10,091 nucleotides of DNA, taken from Paraglomus occultum. Its lineage: Eukaryota > Glomeromycota > Glomeromycetes > Paraglomerales > Paraglomeraceae. The DNA lies in NCBI GenBank assembly GCA_910592205.1, contig CAJVPJ010001398.1, positions 1 through 10,091 on the forward strand. The letters are read 5' to 3'. The notes beneath the pieces were generated by a model. The model saw only the letters and a program-made list of their open reading frames with translations. It did not search any database and had not been told where the DNA came from. Shown one piece after another: positions 1-6,007 of the stretch (within the stretch, counting starts at the first letter, position 1; each line of letters opens with the position of its first letter). Position numbers and translations under genes: made by a program.

Positions 1-70
1 ATGTAACGGACCGTCAATATAACGGACAAAAGTACTGGTCCCGAGCAGTCCGTTATATCGACTTTCACTG
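1..70. mobile_element. terminal part of a pogo/Tigger-like DNA transposon
   Basis: The reverse complement begins CAGTGAAAGTCGATATAACG at position 70 and runs off the window at position 1. ATAACGGAC-type units are repeated at 4-11 and 18-27 and inverted at 48-58. Short subterminal repeats of this kind, a CAGT terminus and a CGATATAACGGAC core are typical of the ends of pogo/Tigger-group Tc1/mariner elements. The expected TA target site is not perfect: TGTA follows the CACTG end, so either the terminus is CACAGTG or the TA has mutated. Only this end is visible, so the element's size and transposase are unknown. It shares its layout with the element at the right edge (9790 onward) but is a different family. 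Confidence 0.55.
13..62. repeat. 15-bp inverted repeat (subterminal hairpin of the transposon end)
   Basis: GTCAATATAACGGAC at 13-27 is the reverse complement of GTCCGTTATATCGAC at 48-62 with one mismatch, leaving a 20-nt loop. It lies inside the transposon end and probably belongs to its transposase-binding subterminal repeats (inference). Confidence 0.75.
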
Positions 71-72
71 TG

Positions 73-258
73 TATACTTTCACTCATCTGGTATTAACTG
101 GCCTAGTGTTTGATATTATTCAAAAGCATACCCAGGGAGTCGATTGGCAATTTGACGAGACAGTGATTCAAAAACATATGAATCTTTTTGCCAAGCGAGA
201 GAATGCTCCTGAAAGTACGTGTAGAGAAGCTAACGAAAAGTTTATGTTGGAGGTATGA
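73..258 (+). other. unrecognised open frame without an ATG, possible gene or element fragment
   Basis: The frame is open from position 7 to a TGA at 256-258 and has no ATG near its start. After the transposon end it encodes a mixed, hydrophilic sequence (for example DWQFDETVIQKHMNLFAKRE) that looks more like real protein than the neighbouring frames. I do not recognise a family. GAG|GTATGA near the end (from about 250) could be a 5' splice site, so this may be an exon of a gene broken by or lying beside the transposon. It could equally be chance. Confidence 0.15.
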
Positions 259-418
259 GACACTCGTAAGTAGTTTGATTAGTCTTGTTTATCAAAGTTG
301 GTTAAGCAATGGCTGAATTAAAATATCCGTTTTGACATCTTTCGTGTTTTTCTATATTGAAAATAAACAAGTTTGTCACACGTTAATAGATATGCATAAA
401 CACATGCGACGGAATTTT

Positions 419-434
419 AAGTCCATATGGACTT
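419..434. repeat. 16-bp perfect palindrome
   Basis: AAGTCCATATGGACTT is its own reverse complement. A second TCCATATG follows at 437-444. It might be a dimeric protein-binding site or chance in AT-rich DNA; no gene start lies next to it. Confidence 0.6.
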
Positions 435-680
435 TTTCCATATGCACATTTATTCATGCTTAAAAAAAAGCGATGACTACAAGAAAGGTTAGTCAATTGT
501 ATTAACCCGGATTTTCTTGGGTTTGTCCATCTTTTGAAAACGATAATATCTCCCATGCTGAAGCAAAGGTATAAAGAACTCGTTTCTTCCATAACACAAC
601 CATTCCAGTTTAACCTTTTTTCACTTGGAAATGACACCAGGATGGATTTCTACTGGACATCCGAGTTCATTTTAATAGTG

Positions 681-745
681 GTCCTGAATGACAATTGGTC
701 AGCGACATTTTGATGACAAAAACCGCGGGTTTGAATCATGTTGGT
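681..745 (+). other. degenerate tRNA-like segment, possible SINE head
   Basis: TGACAATTGGTCAGCG at 689-704 resembles a pol III A box (TRGCNNARYNGG type, with ATTGGT as in many eukaryotic tRNAs). GGGTTTGAATC at 727-737 resembles a B box (GGTTCGANTC with C56 changed to T). The A-to-B spacing of about 40 nt fits a tRNA body. No complete acceptor stem can be paired and no clear anticodon arm is seen, so it is not a working tRNA gene. A tRNA-derived SINE or a decayed tRNA is the best explanation. Confidence 0.25.
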
Positions 746-844
746 CAACTAATCAAAGAATCTCATATACACAATTAATTGCTATTTGTTAACAATGTGA
801 AAATTAAATTGCAGAACGTCCTTGGGTTACTGAGAAAGGGTGGT

Positions 845-858
845 GGGGGGGGGGGGGG
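845..858 (+). repeat. G14 homopolymer tract
   Basis: Fourteen consecutive G residues, preceded by GGT. Homopolymers of this length are unstable and hard to sequence, so the length may be uncertain. A C9 run lies at 1333-1341. Confidence 0.9.
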
Positions 859-1126
859 AATAGCCGATTATTTGGATCATGGAATCGTTTCACAAATCTC
901 AAACAAAATTTGTGGAGATAGAGATCGATAAGGGGCTAGCATAAATAAAAAAGCATACATGCAGGGGCGACTGCTTCTGTGTTGAGTTTTATACTTTGGC
1001 CATCACGGTTAGTAATCAGTAAAACTGGACACACAATTTTACTAAACTCGAATGTATGTTATTGTTACAATATCTTGTCCTCAAATGACAGTCTAAATTT
1101 GGAGATTAGTTGCTGTTTACTATTAG

Positions 1127-1199
1127 GCTACACATATGTGCTACAGCTAGTTTTAACATCAGCTACCTATTGTAACCTAGATAGTGAGAGGTGAAATAA
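1127..1199 (+). repeat. short dispersed repeat, copy 1
   Basis: GCTACACATATGTGCTACAG, followed by a CTAGTTTTAACAT segment and ending in AGTGAGAGGTGAAATAA, matches 8874-8924 almost exactly. The exception is about 22 extra bases (around 1160-1182) that the other copy lacks. The repeat has no obvious coding content. No flanking target-site duplication is clear around this copy. Confidence 0.8.
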
Positions 1200-1566
1200 A
1201 AGAATATAAATTTACGTGAGAAGTACGTGTTCAGGGAAGTTATGCATGCTTAGTATTAGGGATTTGGACTTGAGAGGGGAAATTTTAGTTGCCTCTTTGA
1301 GGTATTAACTGTTGAAAACGAGAGTAGTGAGGCCCCCCCCCTTCAATATGTAATCAAATTTTATGATATCAATATATGGTAACACATTACATTACTTTAA
1401 TGTAAGCATTTTGCATTCTCTGCCCGACACTGATGTCAACCCCAGGGTAGTCATAATTAGAATATCTGTTTGCGCCATCTTATTGGTTTGCCGCCGCGTA
1501 CAAGGATCACCACACAACTTTAAATGTCCTTGCCAACTCGTTACTGGTCTCGTATCTTTATCCACA
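1200..1566. promoter_or_regulatory. upstream region of the F-box-like gene
   Basis: No separate gene is seen here. The frame of the F-box-like gene stays open back to an ATG at 1363, which would add 79 residues. That extension is low-complexity (Ser/Leu/Pro-rich), encodes the (TC)n-C11 tract and shows no conserved motif. I therefore treat the stretch as promoter and 5' untranslated region. No confident TATA box can be singled out in the AT-rich sequence. Confidence 0.35.
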
Positions 1567-1594
1567 TCTCTCTCTCTCTCTCTCCCCCCCCCCC
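1567..1594 (+). promoter_or_regulatory. (TC)9-C11 polypyrimidine tract just before the F-box gene start
   Basis: Nine TC units (1567-1584) run into eleven C residues (1584-1594). They end five bases before the ATG at 1600. Pyrimidine-rich tracts directly upstream of start codons are common in fungal promoters and leaders, and this one marks the likely leader. It is also a simple-sequence locus likely to vary in length. Confidence 0.55.
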
Positions 1595-1599
1595 TAATC

Positions 1600-2403
1600 A
1601 TGTCAACATTCCTTACACCCCGACATTCTTTATTTCCTTCCGAAGTTATAAGTATCATTGTCGAATATCTCTCCGACGATTTGGCAACTCTGCATAGTTG
1701 CATGCTGACCAACAGACAATGGTTCAACGCATCCGTCGCTGTTCTCTATCGTGCCCCATACAGTCCTTCAAACGACTGTGGTACCGGTCCGATCGAGGTT
1801 TACCTGATGAGTTTGTTAGAAGAAGATAAAGAAACCTTCGTTGCTCACGGAATTCATCTGCCCGCCTCGAATTTGACAGTGGATTACGTCTCTTTCACTA
1901 GGGAAGTTGTCGATTCAGTCTTGTACAAGAGGCTAGAAGAGTGGCTGTGTAATGAAGATATGTCTGAGCATACGGATTTGCTATTCTCACGTATGATGAA
2001 CATGTTTGTGAGAAAATGTAGATTGAGGAGTCTCAATACTTGTATGTATCAGAAGAAAATCAACGTTGAAGGTCCATCAGACTGGTTATCTGATGTTGCC
2101 CGTTATCAACACGATCTCAACAAACTCTCGGTGAAGTTACTATGTGCAAGTCCAAAGGAACAAAGCGACATGAACGACAAAGTTGCATCAATCATCAAGA
2201 AGCAAAAGTCATTAAAGGAATTTTCTTTATTTGCTTTTGGTCCCTGTGCGAATCCGATTATGGATGCGTTGAAACAACATAGCAGAACGCTTGAGAAGGT
2301 CCAATTAGGTGGATGTACCGTTCTCGAATATTCTGTCTCCGAGTTCCTTAATACGTTCAAGAATATTAAGAAAACAATTCATTCGTTATTGCTATGGAAT
2401 TAG
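1600..2403 (+). CDS. F-box-like protein, possibly C-terminally shortened
   Basis: Single-exon frame of 267 residues. Residues 11-51 form an F-box-like motif: LFPSEVISIIVEYL, then a Leu/Cys-rich helix and NRQWFNASVAVLYR, with the Trp and the following L-Y typical of fungal F-box starts. F-box proteins bind Skp1 and bring substrates to SCF ubiquitin ligases; the substrate here is unknown. The rest (about residues 60-267) contains Leu-spaced segments such as KSLKEFSLFAF and RTLEKVQLGGC, like the degenerate leucine-rich repeats of the expanded glomeromycotan F-box family. Those proteins are often around 400-600 residues, so this one looks short and stops within a repeat (LLLWN then TAG). A second frame overlaps the end and stays open from 2370 to the TGA at 2544-2546, so a frameshift or decay is possible. 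The ATG at 1600 was chosen because the motif begins ten residues later and the upstream extension is low-complexity. No intron is needed. Confidence 0.72.
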   Translation: MSTFLTPRHSLFPSEVISIIVEYLSDDLATLHSCMLTNRQWFNASVAVLYRAPYSPSNDCGTGPIEVYLMSLLEEDKETFVAHGIHLPASNLTVDYVSFTREVVDSVLYKRLEEWLCNEDMSEHTDLLFSRMMNMFVRKCRLRSLNTCMYQKKINVEGPSDWLSDVARYQHDLNKLSVKLLCASPKEQSDMNDKVASIIKKQKSLKEFSLFAFGPCANPIMDALKQHSRTLEKVQLGGCTVLEYSVSEFLNTFKNIKKTIHSLLLWN

Positions 2404-2471
2404 CGAATAACGACGAACTTATAGAATTGACGGATTATTTGTGGTATCATACATTCTTAACTTTTTTTCTT

Positions 2472-2506
2472 TCGACTCTTGTTCTAAGACACAAGTTCAG
2501 AGTCGA
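2472..2506. repeat. imperfect hairpin, 8-bp outer stem
   Basis: TCGACTCT (2472-2479) pairs with AGAGTCGA (2499-2506). Inside it TGT can pair with ACA, or alternatively CTTGT with ACAAG using a bulge. It lies about 70 bases after the F-box stop codon, so it could be a structure in the 3' untranslated region. No function is shown. Confidence 0.5.
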
Positions 2507-2663
2507 TTCATACTCTGATAGAGGTTACAATCCCCATCGCTGTTGACAGTAAACACAATACAAAATACGGTGACAGCTGTAGATTTTATTAATTTATTAG
2601 AAACAACTACGTTCTATCATTCTTGTTTCTTCCGAACTGTACGAGATGGCAATAAAGCCTGCA

Positions 2664-2694
2664 GTGACTAACTTGCGTTATAAACGTTAGTCAC
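2664..2694. repeat. 9-bp perfect inverted repeat, 13-nt loop
   Basis: GTGACTAAC (2664-2672) and GTTAGTCAC (2686-2694) are exact reverse complements. The right arm overlaps a CACGTG (2692-2697). An AATAAA lies just upstream at 2651-2656. The hairpin may be part of a transcript end or a small inverted-repeat relic. Confidence 0.5.
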
Positions 2695-3370
2695 GTGAAT
2701 CAAAGATTTGCTTTGTGAATGAAATATTGGGGTGTTGTTCGTCATCGATCCGATAAGAAACATCAAGATTTGATTTACGATAATCTCTAGCCGAATATCA
2801 TTATCTATGCCAAATTTGTTAATCGTGATGGCTTGCTGAATCGCCTATCAAGATGCCTACTCACTGTCGGCTTGACGGTGTGGTATCGCTAAGATTGTTG
2901 CCATATGCGCTTTCGGGAAGTCAGGTCGTCCGCTGAACATGAATGCTATGGCTACTCATCAACGTTTAGTATGAGAAAGTTTTCTGAATATTGCTTCGAG
3001 GCATTCTCCACACTTGATCGCGCATGTCAGATTTGCCCAAGTACTCGAGCCTTCATTACTTGTTCCCGCTGAATCTAAAAGAATTGATTATGGAATTAAT
3101 TTAACTATGCAAGCGAATAACAGGTAAACCACCAAAACCTCTTCATGTGACCTATCACTTGGTCGCTCCATTCATCCTGGTCGAACTGCTAAATAAAGTT
3201 GTTCGAAAGAGCCTTTCAAGACAGGTTTCACGTTTTTCTAGAGATCCTCGCATTTCACTAGACGCATATATCTGCCCCATTTTCCCCATATGTCTTTGAT
3301 GACTTTGAAAGTCCAAGCCTTGTATCAGACATACTTATTTCTTTCTCCTCTGCAATTGTCACTCGTTTTT

Positions 3371-3909
3371 CTTCTTCCACGGATCTAGTTGACTCTATGG
3401 CTTTACAATCTATGCAACTCTGTGCAGACGTTTAAATAAGGCGACCTGAGAGTGAGGGTCGGAAAACTTCAATGCGCGTTCGAATGAATTGTGTCACGTA
3501 TTTCCTTATAGGTACGACAAAGTGATAGCAGTGGCTTGGGGCGAGAAATTTTTAATAAATCGATCGCGACAAATATGTTTCGACCCCTTGCTACAATTTC
3601 TGACGGAATACCATAGCATTGTTATTACGCACTACCGCATTCACCCACCAGTTATTGAAACACTCTTAATGGAACTTGGTTGAGAAGATTTCGGAATGCA
3701 AGCCAGCGAACAATGCGGCAATGATGACTTCCGCATGGTCAGGCCTTGGCCTTGTTCGCTGCACATTTTTAACGGCTAATAACTGTTGTACGAGCATATT
3801 AATGTTACAATTGTATGGGCGCTTACTGCATTGAACTACACCGCGTGATTTATTCTGACGAGCCATCCTTCCAAGTGCTGTTGCGCTGGCAATTGCAGAA
3901 AACAAATTA
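3371..3909 (+). repeat. ~540-bp diverged direct repeat, copy 1 (uninterrupted site)
   Basis: This stretch aligns in the same orientation with 9236-9789. Shared blocks in order are TCTTCTTCC.C.G, GACGTTTAAATAAG, GAATTGTGTCACGTAT, TTTCTGACGG, ATTGAAACTCTTAATGGA-like, GAGAAGATTTCGG, TTGTTCGCTGCACA, CAATTGTATG and a 43-bp identical block (3835-3877). The middle (about 3525-3590) is poorly alignable. Copy 1 has 12 extra bases near 3883-3894. The copies are old relics of one element that includes a Tc1-like coding remnant. At 3908-3909 copy 1 reads on through the TA where copy 2 is interrupted. Confidence 0.85.
3824..3900 (+). pseudogene. remnant of a Tc1/mariner-type DDE transposase
   Basis: In one frame the segment reads LHRVIYSDEPSFQVLL. 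This resembles the V-I-[WF]-S-D-E-S-x-F block around the first catalytic Asp of Tc1-type (DDE_3) transposases. The frame starts at an ATG at 3815 and stays open to 4037, but nothing after SFQVLL looks like transposase. No second Asp or the final Glu motif is found. Copy 2 (9718-9780) encodes the same peptide. I read it as a truncated, inactive fossil inside the larger repeat; the match is short, so certainty is limited. Confidence 0.4.
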
Positions 3910-5255
3910 TATTGTCGATTCAGGTAATAAATGGAGTTTTCGTAAGCCTTATATCAGATTGAAATTTATCTTGCTTGAAAACTCTCTCAATTGCAATTTG
4001 CAACAAATCGGTAGTTGCTTCACTCAACAACAGCGTTGAGTCAACCCGTCGATCTCTCCGACAAGAAGCTTCGTTTTTTATTTTATGCCCAAGCGCGCGC
4101 CATCGTACTTTCATTGTCTTCTGGGTCTGCAACGATGCTTCGGATTATCCATCAAAATGATTCACGTTTTTGGATTGTGCTTTATACGCGCCTTGAGTGC
4201 TCTTGCCAGTAGAACACCAGTAAACTACTCTTATTGTGAAATGTGATCACGAAAGAACACCTAATGGGGTTTTATGAGGGTATGTGAGTATTATGATAAT
4301 TATTTCATGTCTTTATGCAGCTCGTCTAAACGGCAAAACTCAATAGTATGAATAAATTTTAGAATCGAAAATTATGCTCCCGTCTTTGGATGCGCGCGAA
4401 CCTCTCCTAGCCCGATATCTCATTTATCATTTACAGCGAACCACACACATCGAATTGATGAATCAATGACTTTGGCAATATTGTGTGCTAGCAAAGTTGG
4501 ATTGCAAAAAAATACAAATGCAACTTCTTGTAGCCTTGATGAACAAAATGCAGAGGTTCTTACGTAGAAGTACAGAAGATGAATTTAGAGACTCTGGATA
4601 AGTTGCTTCGGACAACAAGACACCAACTTATGAGCTACGATATTAGAGCAACCATCACGTCATTCATTACGGTAACTCGTGCGTCGATTTTCTATGAATT
4701 TGTTTTTGCTATTCGTTTTTTTTTTTGCTAATTTTCTTTTTTTTTCTCCTGTAAACTTAAAGACAGAGCGTACCATTCGAAACTTGGTTTAAAATGTGTG
4801 AGTTAGTTCTGGTCACTGGGGGGGTTCGGGGCATAACCGAAGAAGTCGCTCAAGTGTCGAAAGCAGGCGCAATTCGGTGCAACAATCGGGACCCCCTTGC
4901 ATTCCTTGCCTTCAGCTAATAAAGCTTAAGCGATGCAAGTTGGTCTATTTGGACAACGGGACGGTTGATTTGAATATTAGCTTACAGCCACTACATGGAC
5001 ATGAGGGAATGCGTTTTCGATCTGACATATTATTGTGGCGATTGGCTGGTATACGTTATTTCTCATGGTTGACTTGAAGGCATGGCAAGTTTTATTGGAT
5101 ACCGTTAAAACTTGCATCTTTAAGCGTCAAAGTTATGCAGCAATATCATGAAAAAGTAGCGATATATTACTCGCGATATATTTGTGTACGAAAATTGACG
5201 CGAATAGCTTACATATCTAGCCAAAGCACTCTACACTTGTAAGTAATCTGACTAG
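3910..5255. other. mostly non-coding stretch with weak open frames
   Basis: Overlapping short frames at 3975-4212 have no recognisable motif. T-rich runs at 4717-4747 and a G7 tract at 4818-4824 are simple sequence. A short direct repeat, GCGATATATT, occurs at 5159-5168 and 5173-5182. I see no gene I can support, apart from the unassigned frame at 4877-5077. Confidence 0.5.
4877..5077 (+). other. unassigned open frame of 66 codons
   Basis: Opens at a GTG with no in-frame ATG near the start and ends at TGA. It contains CIPCLQLIKLKRC, with a Cys pair, and a mixed hydrophilic sequence. It could be a fragment of a decayed gene or element, or chance. No family is recognised. Confidence 0.12.
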
Positions 5256-5790
5256 TTAATTATTACGTTCATGTTTAATAACATTTTTTATAATTGCGTC
5301 ATTCATTCTCAGCTCATTTAATGTTCCGCCTGCCTTTTGTATTGGTTCCGGTCCATTGGCTAGACAAGCAATTAAGGTTCTTGGGTGAATATCAGAATTC
5401 CTCAACGGAAAGGTTTCGAGCAGGCCAGGATTTGTTTTTATCGCGTCTCCAGTTGGCATGAAGTGGCTGTTGCGTCGATCAAGAATTTAAACGCCAGTAT
5501 TATTATCCAACGTTAATGAAGGCAATGGCCGTGAAGAATTAAGCTTGCCTCCACGAGTCATTTGAGTAAGATTTGGTTTTGACTATGAAAACAATACTAG
5601 GAGGCAGCATCATCTGGCCGGGTGCTGAATTGACAATGCAAACTTCACCGTCCGTCGAACAGAATCCGAATGTAGCTACGCATTTTTTTAGCATCAAACT
5701 TACTACCGGTTTCATAAACTTTAAATGATGTACTCTGTGTTTACTATTCAAGTTACTACTCGGCAAGCCGCTAACAGTAAATGTGCACGA
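5256..5790 (-). pseudogene. possible decayed coding region, family unknown
   Basis: Two neighbouring minus-strand frames look protein-like. The upstream one runs from about 5790 to 5539 (includes CVATFGFCSTDGEVCIVNSA). The downstream one, with an ATG at 5459, ends at 5256 (includes PGLLETFPLRNSDIHPRTLI). The downstream frame can be followed upstream of its ATG to the region where the first frame ends, but a frameshift near 5560 and one in-frame stop near 5490 break the joined reading. This pattern fits a decayed gene, or exons whose splicing I cannot resolve. No motif identifies the family. Confidence 0.22.
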
Positions 5791-5825
5791 TTTATTTTAA
5801 CTCAACCACATAGGGGCATATCATA

Positions 5826-5831
5826 TTTATT
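5826..5831 (-). terminator. candidate polyadenylation signal of the kinase-like gene
   Basis: AATAAA on the minus strand, about 90 bases past the alternative stop (5919) and 170 past the first stop (6000). A second AATAAA lies at 5791-5796. AT-rich DNA makes chance matches likely. Confidence 0.3.
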
Positions 5832-5944
5832 TAATTAACTAAAGAGGACGAAATTATTGAATTACAAGTCTATTCAGAATATGTTCGAGTCATTACATCA
5901 TATTATAGATCGACTTCATTAACAACCAATCGCTGTCTTCATAC

Positions 5945-6007
5945 CTGCGACTGAATCATAATTATTTCACAAATCTCCAGTAGGCAAGAGCTTATCAGAC
6001 TACTTAC
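5945..6007 (-). other. possible fourth intron at the 3' end of the kinase-like gene
   Basis: GAGA|GTAAGT at 6007 is a strong 5' splice consensus lying immediately before the TAG at 6002-6000. AG acceptors follow at 5951 (intron 57 bp) and 5945 (63 bp). Either would replace the final SK with IAGMKTAIGC or SMKTAIGC and end at the TAA at 5921-5919. The frame is the same for both acceptors. The length fits the other three introns, but the short last exon has no conserved motif to confirm it. Confidence 0.45.

Larger units (their letters stand above)
259..1126. other. non-coding stretch, no convincing gene
   Basis: No open frame here has a recognisable domain; the longest (minus strand, 383-637) has no family signature. 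The items worth noting are a 16-bp palindrome, a tRNA-like segment and a G14 tract, each listed separately. Confidence 0.6.
2404..3370. other. non-coding stretch downstream of the F-box gene
   Basis: No frame with a recognisable protein is seen on either strand. The first part probably contains the 3' untranslated region of the F-box-like gene: two hairpins lie here, and an AATAAA at 2651-2656 is a possible polyadenylation signal. The remainder shows nothing I can name. Confidence 0.5.

Noticed and set aside
383-637. minus-strand frame of 84 codons
   Set aside because: Starts close to an F-box-like MSFPSEK but lacks the rest of an F-box; no other support.
1392-1727. minus-strand frame of 111 codons opposite the F-box start
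   Set aside because: Its content comes from the antisense of the (TC)n-C11 tract and the F-box start. It has no domain and conflicts with the better plus-strand gene.
2106-2360. minus-strand frame inside the F-box-like gene
   Set aside because: Antisense shadow of a coding region with no motif.
4279-4320. GTATGT ... TTTATGCAG resembling a short intron
   Set aside because: No coding exons on either side, so the match to splice consensus is probably chance.
4805-4900. G-rich segment with a TTCGG/CCGAA hairpin, considered as a structured RNA or tRNA
   Set aside because: Only a 5-bp stem is clear and no A/B boxes or conserved RNA fold are seen.
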